From: Oceanirhabdus seepicola
GTDB taxonomy: Bacteria; Bacillota; Clostridia; Clostridiales; Clostridiaceae
Assembly: GCF_023684385.1 (NCBI RefSeq)
Contig: NZ_JAGSOJ010000001.1
Location: forward strand, 1,015,146-1,079,145
Direction: 5' to 3'
Length of the DNA stretch: 64,000 nucleotides
Every line of letters starts with the position of its first letter. Within the stretch, counting starts at the first letter, position 1. Positions 8,083 through 16,780 of this stretch are shown in pieces. Position numbers and translations under genes: made by a program. The notes under the pieces are model-generated. The model had not been told where the DNA came from. It searched no databases and was given only the letters and a program-made list of their open reading frames with translations.

Positions 8083-9705
8083 TCAATATAGATATTCCAT
8101 TTTTTCATGTTGAACGTCTTCAATATGTATTCCTTTATTATCTTTAACTATTATCATGGTAAACACATCAGTTCCATAAGGCTTAATTCGTACTTTCACT
8201 TTATATATTACGCTATAAACTGTTTCTATATCTAAAATTATTCCTTTATAATCGGCTGGGGAATAACCATAATATTTATTTAGTTCTTTCTTAATGTATG
8301 GGTCAAAGATTGACAATAAAAGTTTTTTATACATAGCATCTTTAAGAACATAATTTGGTAGAGGATTGCCTTTATAATTTAAAGTAAATAGGTCAGGTAA
8401 TTCCTGTACTGGACCAATATCGGTAATTGCATTGTCTCCAATATATAACGCTCTTAGATTTGTTAATTTGCTTAATCCTTGAATATTGTTTATTTTATTC
8501 TCACTTAAAATCAATTTTTTTAACTTAGTTAATGAACTTAATCCATCAATATTAGTTATTTCATTATATCCAAGATATAAATAAGTTAATTTTGTTAAAG
8601 AACTTAACTCATTAATATCTGTTATTTGATTACTATCCAAATCAAGTGACTCCAAATTAGTTAATGAACCTAATCCTTTTAAATCTTTTATTTGATTACT
8701 TACTAATCTTAATCTAGTTAGATTAGTTAAATCCTTTAAATCTTTAACTTTTTCAATTTTATTTACACCTAAGTTTAAATTATTTAGCTTTATCAATCTT
8801 CTTAATGGTTTAATATTTTTAATTTTATTCCCCCACAAATCCAAAGTCTCTAAGTTTTTTAAGTTACTTAATACTTTGATGTCAGTAATTTTATTATCCA
8901 TTAAGCTTAAGGATCTTAAATTAACTAAATATTTTAAAGGTTTAAGATCTGAAATATAATTTCCTCTTAACCCTAATGCATTTAGATTAGTTAAATTGCT
9001 TAATGCATTAATATTAGTAACTTTGTTTGAACCTAAGTCTAGAACCTTTAAATTTGTTAAATTACTCAATGGTATGATATCATTAATCATATTTCGACCC
9101 AAAACTAGTGTTTCTAAATTTGTTAAATTACTCAAAGCGCTTATATTCCAAATATAATTATTACCTAAAATTAATTTAGTTAAATTCTTTAAGTTTTTCA
9201 AGGGACTTATATCTATTATTTCATTGCTACTTAGTTTTAGCTTTTTTAGATTAGTTAAATTTGCTAATTGACTTAGTTCTAAGTCTTTACAGTGATATAA
9301 ATCCAAACTTTCTAAATTTCTTAGATTACTTAGTGGGGTTATATCACTTATACCATCTTCATGCAAAATCAATTCTTTTAATGTTTTTAATTTACTCAAT
9401 TCATTTATATTTCTTAGTTCATAGTTATGAGATAAATCTAATTTTACTAATGCAGTTAAATGCTCTATCCCTTCTAAATTAGTGATTCCTCTTGTATCAA
9501 TCTCTAAAGACTTAATACTTTTCACATAACTTTGATAAATATCCCCTTCAGGTCTATTTATTACTTCTCTAATAACTTTTTCTAAATTTGGATCAGCAAA
9601 TTTAATTATCTTATCCCTTTCTTCAGTAAATGAGAAAACATTTGATTGATATATGAATAAAAGTGATATTGCTATTAAAAAGCTTGTGCCCAATTTATTT
9701 TTCAA
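8083..9705 (-). CDS. Secreted internalin-like leucine-rich-repeat protein with DUF3888-like C-terminus
   Basis: Exported protein of about 540 residues. An N-terminal signal peptide (hydrophobic LGTSFLIAISLLFIYQ) precedes a cap that contains FADPNLEKVIREVINRP, the usual start of clostridial LRR proteins. Roughly sixteen 22-residue repeats of the form LSNLTNLxxLxLxxNxIxDI follow to near residue 450. The last 95 residues (from DAMYKKLLLSIFDPYIKK) look like a DUF3888 domain. There is no LPXTG motif or S-layer domain, so it is probably released or loosely attached. A GTG at 9714 lies directly against GGGAGG; the TTG at 9705 has proper spacing and is my start. LRR proteins of this sort bind proteins or glycans. 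The partner is unknown. Confidence 0.85.
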   Translation of the reverse strand: MKNKLGTSFLIAISLLFIYQSNVFSFTEERDKIIKFADPNLEKVIREVINRPEGDIYQSYVKSIKSLEIDTRGITNLEGIEHLTALVKLDLSHNYELRNINELSKLKTLKELILHEDGISDITPLSNLRNLESLDLYHCKDLELSQLANLTNLKKLKLSSNEIIDISPLKNLKNLTKLILGNNYIWNISALSNLTNLETLVLGRNMINDIIPLSNLTNLKVLDLGSNKVTNINALSNLTNLNALGLRGNYISDLKPLKYLVNLRSLSLMDNKITDIKVLSNLKNLETLDLWGNKIKNIKPLRRLIKLNNLNLGVNKIEKVKDLKDLTNLTRLRLVSNQIKDLKGLGSLTNLESLDLDSNQITDINELSSLTKLTYLYLGYNEITNIDGLSSLTKLKKLILSENKINNIQGLSKLTNLRALYIGDNAITDIGPVQELPDLFTLNYKGNPLPNYVLKDAMYKKLLLSIFDPYIKKELNKYYGYSPADYKGIILDIETVYSVIYKVKVRIKPYGTDVFTMIIVKDNKGIHIEDVQHEKMEYLY

Positions 9706-9834
9706 TGTTAGCACCCTCCCCTAAATATTGCATTTCTTATCATTAATATTCTGTGGAAGTCCTTCAACATTTAAACACAATTTATAAAATAAAAAGTATT
9801 ATATATGGCGATAATATACTTAGGGTGATGAATA

Positions 9835-10632
9835 ATGTTATATAAAATAATCTCTATAATTTTAATCGGCTGCTTAAATTCACAAAACCTTATAAACCCT
9901 ATGAATCAATTAGTTTATAAGAACACAGAATATGCCAATGTAGAACCTCAAGATGATACTCCGTATAAACACAATGATGAACCATATAGACTTATACAAT
10001 ACTTACCTGAAGAAAATATAAAGTTATTTGCACTGAAAAGCTGCCATTATCCAGGTACATATGATCAATTTCTACTAAGTATAAATGATAGCAGAGGAGT
10101 TTTTCATGATTGGCATAGTACTACAAGTAAAACACGGGAACCAAAACTTATTCTAAGTGATCTTAATGGTGATAAAGTTGATGAACTAATTATAGTTCTA
10201 ACATACGGGACTGGTTCTGGTATTCATGAAGAAGAAGTCCATGTAATTAACATAAATCCCCAAGATAAAAATATGTATTTTGATGAGTATATGCTAACAG
10301 ACCCTTTTATTATCATTAAAGAAAATATTACTTCAAAAATAACAGAAAGAGAAAAAGATGTTTTGATAAAAATAAAGGTTAATGATAATGAGTATAATAT
10401 TAAAATGGATAATATTCATCCTGGAATGTGGGGTGACAAGGTAGGTTTTGGAGGTAAAATCTATTGGAGAGTTAATGAGAATAAATTATATGCTTATATA
10501 GATGTAGGCGCAACAGCTACCCTATATGTGGGCACAGTTATAATAGAATATAAATTCAACTCTGAAAACGAATTCTTTAACTTAGGTAAAATTACTTTCC
10601 AAGAGGATTTTGAGCTACCTCCTGAAGATTAA
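9835..10632 (+). CDS. Exported or lipoprotein-like protein of unknown function
   Basis: 265 residues that I do not recognise as a named family. The N-terminus has a short hydrophobic stretch ending in LIGC (residues 10-13), which would satisfy a lipobox, so surface anchoring is possible although the signal is short. LILSDLNGDKVDELIIVL near 117-134 resembles an FG-GAP/EF-hand-like Asp-rich calcium loop (DxNxDxxDE) found in many secreted clostridial proteins. The start follows TTAGGGTGATG. It is divergent from the secreted LRR gene, which fits a cell-surface role, and ends in a strong terminator. Confidence 0.7.
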   Translation: MLYKIISIILIGCLNSQNLINPMNQLVYKNTEYANVEPQDDTPYKHNDEPYRLIQYLPEENIKLFALKSCHYPGTYDQFLLSINDSRGVFHDWHSTTSKTREPKLILSDLNGDKVDELIIVLTYGTGSGIHEEEVHVININPQDKNMYFDEYMLTDPFIIIKENITSKITEREKDVLIKIKVNDNEYNIKMDNIHPGMWGDKVGFGGKIYWRVNENKLYAYIDVGATATLYVGTVIIEYKFNSENEFFNLGKITFQEDFELPPED

Positions 10633-10650
10633 AATCTAAATAAATTATTT

Positions 10651-10685
10651 AAACTCAGTGAACCTAATAGGTTTACTGAGTTTAT
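10651..10685. terminator. Bidirectional terminator
   Basis: AAACTCAGTGAACCT pairs with AGGTTTACTGAGTTT across a 3-base loop (one G-T pair). T-rich sequence lies on both sides, between convergent genes. Confidence 0.85.
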
Positions 10686-10699
10686 TGTTCTAGTAATAA

Positions 10700-11062
10700 T
10701 TAAATTCCAAAATGGATTAACCATTTCTTCTCTTTCATTGCATGAGATATTTTTTCAATCAATATATCAAGCTCTTTTGATTTAAACTTAACATTCTCCT
10801 CAACAATAATATCTAAAAATTGTTTAAGAGATTTTGGTGGTATTAAGGTTATTCCACAATATGCAAAACCTTTATATGGATGATTTACGCTATGTGCAAA
10901 TGTTTCCATTTTAATTATTTTATCTTTACTGTTTTTAAAAAATATTTCATCAATAATATCACCGTTAATAGAAATACAACTATACTTTTCAGGTTCATAA
11001 TCATTATAAACTTTATCTTTTTCTATACTATCCATTATTCCAAATTCATGTGTATCAGCCAT
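10700..11062 (-). CDS. Conserved-looking small protein of unknown function
   Basis: About 120 residues, soluble, with no signal peptide or membrane segment. I do not recognise the family. The visible features are an acidic N-terminal part (DKVYNDYEPEKYSCISINGDIIDE) and a C-terminal helix ending HAMKEKKWLIHFGI. An ATG at 11068 sits one base after AGGAGG; the ATG at 11062 is spaced correctly and is chosen. It lies 47 bases downstream of an acetyltransferase gene on the same strand and may be co-transcribed with it. Confidence 0.65.
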   Translation of the reverse strand: MADTHEFGIMDSIEKDKVYNDYEPEKYSCISINGDIIDEIFFKNSKDKIIKMETFAHSVNHPYKGFAYCGITLIPPKSLKQFLDIIVEENVKFKSKELDILIEKISHAMKEKKWLIHFGI

Positions 11063-11114
11063 AAACATGCCTCCTAATATTATTGTGTTTCATTCATTTC
11101 TTATCTATCAAATT

Positions 11115-11957
11115 CTATACAAACTCAAATGCATATTTATCCCTCTCCACAAATCCCATAGATTTATATAGTTTTATAGCAGGAATATTCTTTGTGCTTG
11201 TCTCTAATATTGGTGTCTTTCCCCTTCTCAATATTTCTTTTATCATTTTATAAATTAGCTCTTTTCCGAAACCTCTTCCTCTGTAATCCTTATCTATATA
11301 TACACTGGTTATTTCAATATAGTTCTCAGTTTTCCCATAAAATCTTGCCATACCAATAATATTTTCCTGTTCTCCCTCTTCCTGTACTAGAAAGAACATA
11401 CCTCTCGTTATTTTTGGAATTATTTTATCCTCAGAGGTTATTTTCTCAAATTCTTCTTGAGTCTCCGCTCCAAAAAACTCTACTGTATACTTCTTAACTA
11501 TTTTAAGATCTTTATCTTCATATGTTACTTCTCTCATTGAACAATGTTCTTTTAATCTCAGCTCATTGAATTTGTCTTCATTTAAACCGAAGATTATATT
11601 CTCAACACATTCCCTGTTATCTCCCAGTTCCTTTAACAAAGCATGTACATTATCTAGCCTTCCACCTAGAAGTATTTTACTCTTACCTTCACTTTGTTTA
11701 GTTCTTATTATATTAGCTATATCTTTAATTCCATTCTCATAAGAGAATTTAAAACTAGTAAAGATTGAATTCCCATCATCTTTCATATGTATAAATTCAG
11801 TAATCTTCCCCTCTTCTTCATTTATATAAAATTCCCCAATCTCATCTTTGAAACATTCAACTAGTTCTATCATATTTGTGTTGTACATCTCATCTTTATA
11901 TAAAAATTCTAACATTCTGTTTCTGTATATCTCGTTTGATAAATCAATTTTTTTCAT
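11115..11957 (-). CDS. GNAT family N-acetyltransferase
   Basis: A 280-residue acetyl-CoA-dependent acetyltransferase. The N-terminal half (about 1-135) looks like a degenerate GNAT-like or substrate-binding domain. The C-terminal half carries the catalytic fold: acetyl-CoA loop VYIDKDYRGRGFGKELIYKM near 223-242 and the closing STKNIPAIKLYKSMGFVERDKY. This two-part layout is common in Firmicutes GNATs. The start has GGGTGGGG. The acceptor substrate cannot be told. Confidence 0.88.
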   Translation of the reverse strand: MKKIDLSNEIYRNRMLEFLYKDEMYNTNMIELVECFKDEIGEFYINEEEGKITEFIHMKDDGNSIFTSFKFSYENGIKDIANIIRTKQSEGKSKILLGGRLDNVHALLKELGDNRECVENIIFGLNEDKFNELRLKEHCSMREVTYEDKDLKIVKKYTVEFFGAETQEEFEKITSEDKIIPKITRGMFFLVQEEGEQENIIGMARFYGKTENYIEITSVYIDKDYRGRGFGKELIYKMIKEILRRGKTPILETSTKNIPAIKLYKSMGFVERDKYAFEFV

Positions 11958-12111
11958 AATTATTCCCCACCCATTTTTCTTTTAAGTATCCTCTATTTTA
12001 AATATCAAAATTAGTATGGTAATATTTTATCATATATAGATAATTTAGCACATGTGATTAATTTAAGGGATTCTAAGGATCTCTTTTTTCATACAAATTC
12101 TTTTCCTTTTA

Positions 12112-12183
12112 TTGACATAATTATTTAAATATGTTATTATACAATCATCATATTACACTTGTATAATATAATGATTGTATAAT
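12112..12183 (+). promoter_or_regulatory. Consensus sigma-A promoter with a large PadR-type operator
   Basis: TTGACA at 12112-12117, a 17-base spacer, and TATTAT at 12135-12140. A perfect 13-bp inverted repeat, ATTATACAATCAT at 12136-12148 with its complement at 12171-12183, begins at the -10 box and spans the likely start point. That placement fits auto-repression by the PadR protein encoded directly downstream. Confidence 0.8.
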
Positions 12184-12202
12184 ATAAAAGGTGGTGCAAA
12201 TT

Positions 12203-12757
12203 ATGTCTCTTAAACATGGACTTTTAGGATTATTAAATTATGGACCGATGTCAGGTTATGAGCTTGATAAAGCCTTCAAGGATTCTTTAAACTTTTTCTG
12301 GCAAGCTGGAAGAAGTCAAATTTATCGTGAATTAAACACTATGAAAAAGCTAGGGTGGTTATCTTCCACTATTATTTTTCAATCAGACAAACCAAATAAA
12401 AAGCTTTATTCATTAACCGAAAAAGGTAAACTGGAATTTCAAAACTGGTTATCCTTAGATTGTATAGACGAATCATTGTGTATCAGAAGTGTATTTTTGA
12501 TGAAAACATTTTTTTCTGGTGAAAAGGATACAGATGATAACATACAAATGCTAATAAACTATAAAGAGAGATGTAGAGAAGCACTTTTAGGTATAGAAAG
12601 AAAAAATAGTAATATTGATAGTTACAAAGATTGTATTACTGATAAACAAAAGACCCTTTATTGGGGTGCGACTGCAAGCTTTGGTAAGTATTATTTTGAA
12701 ATGTGCATACGTTGGGCTGAAGACACCATTAAACTATTGGAGGAGGAAAAAGCATGA
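12203..12757 (+). CDS. PadR family transcriptional regulator (long, PadR-s2 type)
   Basis: A 184-residue repressor. The N-terminal winged helix is LKHGLLGLLNYGPMSGYELDKAF, then IYRELNTMKKLGWLSS and the wing KLYSLTEKGKLEFQNWL. The C-terminal dimerisation domain (PadR_C, about residues 90-180) is helical. The ATG at 12203 lies 8 bases from AAGGTGG; upstream GTG codons overlap that site. Its stop overlaps the ATG of the next gene (ATGA), so the two are translationally coupled. The inverted repeat over its own promoter suggests autoregulation, relieved by a compound handled by the downstream flavoprotein. Confidence 0.9.
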   Translation: MSLKHGLLGLLNYGPMSGYELDKAFKDSLNFFWQAGRSQIYRELNTMKKLGWLSSTIIFQSDKPNKKLYSLTEKGKLEFQNWLSLDCIDESLCIRSVFLMKTFFSGEKDTDDNIQMLINYKERCREALLGIERKNSNIDSYKDCITDKQKTLYWGATASFGKYYFEMCIRWAEDTIKLLEEEKA

Positions 12758-14367
12758 AAATACTCCTATTAAATGGCAGTCCTAAAGGTGAGAAAAGCAA
12801 TACCTTTAAAATAACAACAGCCTTTTTAGAAGGTTTAAATGAAAACAAAAATAACAATGTAGATGTAATAAATATAAGCAAAATGGAGATTAACCACTGC
12901 ATCGGATGCTACTCTTGTTGGACAAAAAACCCTGGAGAATGCATTTTAAAAGATGATATGGCAGAGCTTATTAATAAATACTTAGAATCTGATTTAATCA
13001 TATGGAGCTTTCCTCTTTATTATTTTGGTATGCCATCAAAAATAAAAGCTTTTTTGGATAGACTTCTTCCAACGAATTTACCTTATATGTCAGAACGTGA
13101 AGATGGCGGTTCAAGGCATGTTCCTCGTTATGATCTTAGTGGAAAAAAGTTTGTTTTAATTTCAACCTGTGGCTTTTACTCTACTGAAAATAATTATGAT
13201 GCTCTTATTCGTCAATTTGAAATTATGTATGGTAAGGATTTAACTAAAATACTCTGTACAGAGGGTGAACTTTTTCGTGTTCCTCAACTTAAGGGAAGAA
13301 CATGTGAGTATTTATCTTATGCTAAAAAAGCAGGAATGGAATATTCAGAGACCTTTAAAATCAGTGATGAAACACATGATAAATTATCAGAACTTCTATA
13401 TCCTCCTGAAGTTTTTGTGAAAATGGCAGATGCAAGTTGGGAAATAAATGAGCCTAAAAAGAGTTCAAATAAATCATATAACTTTATGAAGCAGATGGCT
13501 GCTCTTTGTAACCCTGATGCTATAAAAGGAAAAGACCTTATTTTAGAAATGTGCTTTACTGATCTAGATAAAACCTATCAGCTTTGTATTGAAAATAACA
13601 AATGTACAATGCTTGACTCTAATTTAAAACCATTCACCACACGAATTGAAGTCCCCTTTGAATTATGGGTAAAAATTTCAGAGGGAAAGGAAAATGGTGC
13701 TGAGGCTATGATGAAAAAGAAGTATAAAGTCTTAGGAGATTTTAATGTAATGCTACAACTTGATGAAATTTTTGGTGGGAAAAATTATGAACCAGAACAG
13801 TCTGATACCAACATAACTGATAAAATGATAAAAACAAATATGAGCTTATTTCTTTTACCATGGATTGTACAATGGTTAACATTTCCTATAAACCTTAAAA
13901 TAGGAGGTGCTATTTCAATTATAGTTTGTTCCTTTGTATTTTTCCTAAGCAATAAAATTAAAACAACTAAATACGAAAGAATTAGTACAGTTATTATTTC
14001 AACTTTAGGAGTATCAGCCCTTTTAGGATATGGCAGTGCAGTAACACTTCCCTGTTTATCTTACCTGATTTTTGGTGGAATGTGGCTTATCTCAAGTACA
14101 CATAAGATTCCCCTTACAGCGCACTATTCATGCAATAGTTACAATGGTGAAGAAGCCTTTGATAATCCTTTATTTATAAAAACAAACAGAATACTAACAT
14201 TCGTTTGGGGATTATTATATCTTATAGTTTCGATATTTTCATATTTTCTTATGAAGAGTAATATGGCAAGCTTTACAGGATTGATTAACTCTATTATTCC
14301 TGCTATTATGGGTGTTTTTACTGCTTGGTTTTCTAGATGGTATCCAGCAAAAGTTGCAAAAGGATAA
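12754..14367 (+). CDS. NAD(P)H-dependent FMN reductase fused to an SCP2-like and a membrane domain
   Basis: 537 residues in three parts. Residues 1-200 form a flavodoxin-like FMN reductase: LNGSPKGEKSNT near 5-16 for phosphate binding, HCIGCYSCW near 48-56 (iron-sulfur flavoprotein-like cysteines) and WSFPLYYFGMPSKIKAFLDR near 86-105. Residues about 210-345 look like an SCP2 sterol-carrier domain: PFELWVKISEGKENGAEAMM then KYKVLGDFNVMLQL. The C-terminal 185 residues hold about five membrane segments. A quinone- or lipid-like substrate would suit such a build, but this is inference. It starts inside the PadR stop codon and is surely its main target. Confidence 0.85.
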   Translation: MKILLLNGSPKGEKSNTFKITTAFLEGLNENKNNNVDVINISKMEINHCIGCYSCWTKNPGECILKDDMAELINKYLESDLIIWSFPLYYFGMPSKIKAFLDRLLPTNLPYMSEREDGGSRHVPRYDLSGKKFVLISTCGFYSTENNYDALIRQFEIMYGKDLTKILCTEGELFRVPQLKGRTCEYLSYAKKAGMEYSETFKISDETHDKLSELLYPPEVFVKMADASWEINEPKKSSNKSYNFMKQMAALCNPDAIKGKDLILEMCFTDLDKTYQLCIENNKCTMLDSNLKPFTTRIEVPFELWVKISEGKENGAEAMMKKKYKVLGDFNVMLQLDEIFGGKNYEPEQSDTNITDKMIKTNMSLFLLPWIVQWLTFPINLKIGGAISIIVCSFVFFLSNKIKTTKYERISTVIISTLGVSALLGYGSAVTLPCLSYLIFGGMWLISSTHKIPLTAHYSCNSYNGEEAFDNPLFIKTNRILTFVWGLLYLIVSIFSYFLMKSNMASFTGLINSIIPAIMGVFTAWFSRWYPAKVAKG

Positions 14368-14469
14368 CTTTATAACATGTTATATTGATTTTATTCCTGT
14401 ATTTTACAATGCCATGCATTATGGTAAAATATGTTTATGCACATTTAATTACCATTAAGGAGGATCTAT

Positions 14470-14898
14470 ATGGATATGTATATTATTAAAGAAAGTACAA
14501 AAGAAGAATCTGACTTAATCTGGCAAGGTATAATAGAATATAACTCATCTAAACTTTCTCTTAAAGGAGATGTTCCTTTTGTTCCTGTCAATAGAGTTAT
14601 GAAGGATTCAGCAGGTAACATCATAGGAGGCATCAACTGTGAATTGAATTATGTTTGGAATACCATGTACATCGATATGTTATGGGTTAAAGAAGAGTAT
14701 AGAAAAAATGGTCATGCATCAAGACTTTTAAAAGAAATTGAATTAATTGGGAAGGAAGAAGGCTGTACGTTGGTTCATTTAGAAACTATGGATTTTCAAG
14801 CAAAAGACTTCTATATGAAAAATGAATATCAGATTTTTGGTGAATTGGACAATGTTCCAGAAGGACATAAAAGATATTACTTGAAAAAGATTTTATAG
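14470..14898 (+). CDS. GNAT family N-acetyltransferase
   Basis: A 142-residue single-domain acetyltransferase. DMLWVKEEYRKNGHASRLLKEI near 72-93 is the beta4/acetyl-CoA pyrophosphate loop, here RKNGHAS in the Q/RxxGxG/A position, and LETMDFQAKDFYMKNEYQIFGEL is the closing element. This form resembles the small GNATs related to histone acetyltransferase HPA2 or YjaB-like enzymes. The start follows AAGGAGG. Fifteen bases downstream begins a membrane-protein gene, probably in the same operon. Substrate unknown. Confidence 0.87.
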   Translation: MDMYIIKESTKEESDLIWQGIIEYNSSKLSLKGDVPFVPVNRVMKDSAGNIIGGINCELNYVWNTMYIDMLWVKEEYRKNGHASRLLKEIELIGKEEGCTLVHLETMDFQAKDFYMKNEYQIFGELDNVPEGHKRYYLKKIL

Positions 14899-14912
14899 GT
14901 GGAGGAATAGAT

Positions 14913-15371
14913 ATGAAGAAAGTATATCGTTTATTGTGTATTTTACATGCATTTGTAGGGGTAGGTGCTATGTTTGGGGGATTTGCTGCTATTACCAATC
15001 CTCAAAATCCAGCTGGTGCAACAGTAGATCTTTTAAAAAATTCACCTTTTAGTAATTTTTTTATACCTGGTATTCTCTTATTTACTGTAATCGGACTTGG
15101 GAATGTTATTACAACTTTTCTGTTTCGTTTCAAGTTAAGATTTCAAGGGTATATAAGTAGCATTTTTAGTTGGGCTTTAGTTATTTGGATTGTTGTCCAA
15201 TGTATAATGATTAATTCGGTTCATTTCTTGCATATTATATATTTTATCATTGGAGTAATTGAAGCTATTTTATCAATAATTGTTTTGTTTGAGAAACGTT
15301 TATTTCCAACTAATCTTATAATAGATTTTTATAAAAAGATTAAAAAACAAAAGGATGACTGTAACGTCTAA
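14913..15371 (+). CDS. Small four-TM membrane protein of unknown function
   Basis: 152 residues with four predicted membrane segments at about 7-27, 47-67, 83-103 and 107-127, and a basic cytoplasmic tail (FYKKIKKQKDD). I do not recognise a named family. The arrangement resembles many small integral proteins of Firmicutes. It has a GGAGG site and follows the acetyltransferase gene by 14 bases, so it is likely co-transcribed with it. Confidence 0.7.
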   Translation: MKKVYRLLCILHAFVGVGAMFGGFAAITNPQNPAGATVDLLKNSPFSNFFIPGILLFTVIGLGNVITTFLFRFKLRFQGYISSIFSWALVIWIVVQCIMINSVHFLHIIYFIIGVIEAILSIIVLFEKRLFPTNLIIDFYKKIKKQKDDCNV

Positions 15372-15423
15372 TTACATTTGAATATAAAGTATATTAATAA
15401 AATACATTACAAGGGGATTTGAA

Positions 15424-15990
15424 ATGACAGACAATTTAATAATTATTGTTACTGGAGCATCCGCTACTGGTAAAACGACTTTGAGTAGAAATTTAGCTAA
15501 AAGATTTAATCTATCAGTAATCAATAAAGATGATATTAAGGAACTTTTATTCGATAATTTAGGAATTAAAGATAAAGAATGGGCAGGAAAATTAGGTATG
15601 ACTAGCTTTGAATTTACTCACTTTTTTACTGAAAAACTAGCTCAAACAGGAAAATCCTTCATTGTTGAAGGTAATTTCAGAAATGAATTTTCAACAAAAG
15701 TTTTCATGGACATTAAGTCAAAGTACAATTATCAAATATTACAGATATTTTGTCATGGACAAGATAAGATTCTATATGAAAGATATATAGAACGTGATAA
15801 TTCTGGAACTAGACATCCAGGACATTTTAAGCTCACCTGTGAATTTGAGGAGTTTAAAAAATTGCTAAGTAAAAGCAATTATAAATTAGATATAGCTCCC
15901 ACTCTCAATATAGATACAACAAATTTTGAAGATGTAGATATAAATCAAATCTATGATGAGGTTGATAAATATCTCAATTCTGTCAAATAA
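15424..15990 (+). CDS. P-loop kinase-like ATPase (AAA_33/zeta-toxin-like)
   Basis: 188-residue nucleotide-binding protein. The Walker A motif GASATGKTT lies near residues 11-19, and INKDDIKELLFDNLG follows as in small-molecule kinases of the AAA_33 and zeta families. IVEGNFR near 79-85 is the strand 3 element, and RYIERDNSGTRHPGH near 121-135 is the lid with Arg residues. Such proteins phosphorylate small molecules, including antibiotics. No antitoxin gene adjoins it, so a toxin role is unlikely. Its stop is followed directly by a terminator. Confidence 0.82.
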   Translation: MTDNLIIIVTGASATGKTTLSRNLAKRFNLSVINKDDIKELLFDNLGIKDKEWAGKLGMTSFEFTHFFTEKLAQTGKSFIVEGNFRNEFSTKVFMDIKSKYNYQILQIFCHGQDKILYERYIERDNSGTRHPGHFKLTCEFEEFKKLLSKSNYKLDIAPTLNIDTTNFEDVDINQIYDEVDKYLNSVK

Positions 15991-16020
15991 AAAAGGCTGA
16001 AACGAATTCAGCCTTTCTTC
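15990..16020 (+). terminator. Terminator of the P-loop kinase gene
   Basis: AAAGGCTGAA/TTCAGCCTTT hairpin starting just after the stop codon and followed by TTTCTTC. The A-run on the other side lets it also serve the convergent DUF2922 gene. Confidence 0.85.
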
Positions 16021-16025
16021 ATAAA

Positions 16026-16241
16026 TTATGCAATCGCTACTTCTGCTTCAGTCACATCAATAACCTTTGCACTCTTCTTCTTAACAAGTGATCCACCAGA
16101 TGAATAGAATACGTTTTGAGTAATTATCCCCTCCATAAGTGAATTAACCTCTTCATCTGTTATATCCTCTCTCACCTCATTGATAGTTAATGTTGTTATA
16201 TCATCGTTAGTTGTTACGAATTTCATGCTTAATTTCTTCAT
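16026..16241 (-). CDS. DUF2922 family small protein
   Basis: 71 residues fitting DUF2922: a beta-rich N-terminus (KKLSMKFVTTNDDITTLTINEVREDITDEEVNSLM), then a C-terminal part ending AKVIDVTEAEVAIA. DUF2922 and DUF1659 genes are usually neighbours in Firmicutes, as here (137 bases apart, same strand). Function is unknown. The ribosome site is AAAGGAGAG. The YvrJ-type peptide sometimes found beside the pair was looked for and not seen. Confidence 0.85.
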   Translation of the reverse strand: MKKLSMKFVTTNDDITTLTINEVREDITDEEVNSLMEGIITQNVFYSSGGSLVKKKSAKVIDVTEAEVAIA

Positions 16242-16378
16242 AGTTTTTCTCTCCTTTTATTTTTTTATATTTTAGATACAGCTTGTCCCACCCTCATCTT
16301 ATTGTTATTTTTTCTCTTAATCTAGTAGTTATTCAACTTATACCTATTCTTCAATTGAGTATGCTTCATCAGCCCTAA

Positions 16379-16603
16379 TTACTCACTCATCAAAAGATTG
16401 TCATTAACTCTTTGAATGTACTTTGTTGGATATGGTAATACTGATGCTATCTTAGCCCCTACCGCATATATTGCATCATCAGCTGCATCAATCTTAATCT
16501 TTGAGAATCTGAAATTCTTGATTTCATCCCCGCCTGATGCTTTCGTACCAGTCTTTACTCCTACAATTAAATCACTGTCCACTCTTGTGTTTGTTACTGC
16601 CAT
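16379..16603 (-). CDS. DUF1659 family small protein
   Basis: 74 residues of the DUF1659 type. It opens with AVTNTRVDSDLIVGVKTGT, has FRFSKIKIDAADDAIYAVGAKIASVL in the middle (the typical DADDAxYxVGxAIAxLQ block) and a short tail with YIQRVNDNLLMSE. It precedes the DUF2922 gene and is probably co-transcribed with it. The start ATG follows GAGGAGG. Function unknown. Confidence 0.87.
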   Translation of the reverse strand: MAVTNTRVDSDLIVGVKTGTKASGGDEIKNFRFSKIKIDAADDAIYAVGAKIASVLPYPTKYIQRVNDNLLMSE

Positions 16604-16733
16604 AATATAATTCCTCCTCGATATTTTTTTCGAAAGCGTTACTGTTTTGTGCTTTCATAAGGATATATGCAGTGTAGGAAAAAAGTTATAAAAATTTTTC
16701 AACATTATCTAAAAAAAGAGAACTATATAACGA

Positions 16734-16763
16734 AAAAAGGTAGTGGAAGCCCACTACCTTTTT
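16734..16763 (-). terminator. Terminator of the chemoreceptor gene
   Basis: Perfect 13-bp stem AAAAAGGTAGTGG with its complement and a 4-base loop. A T run follows on the minus strand, 18 bases past the stop of the chemoreceptor gene. Confidence 0.9.
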
Positions 16764-16780
16764 CAAAGTTACACCAGTTA

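Noticed and set aside
15424-15990. P-loop protein as a zeta-type toxin
   Set aside because: No antitoxin gene adjoins it and the fold is shared with ordinary small-molecule kinases.
16242-16378. Possible YvrJ-type peptide gene between DUF1659 and DUF2922
   Set aside because: Translated by eye in the relevant strand; no suitable start, ribosome site or hydrophobic peptide.
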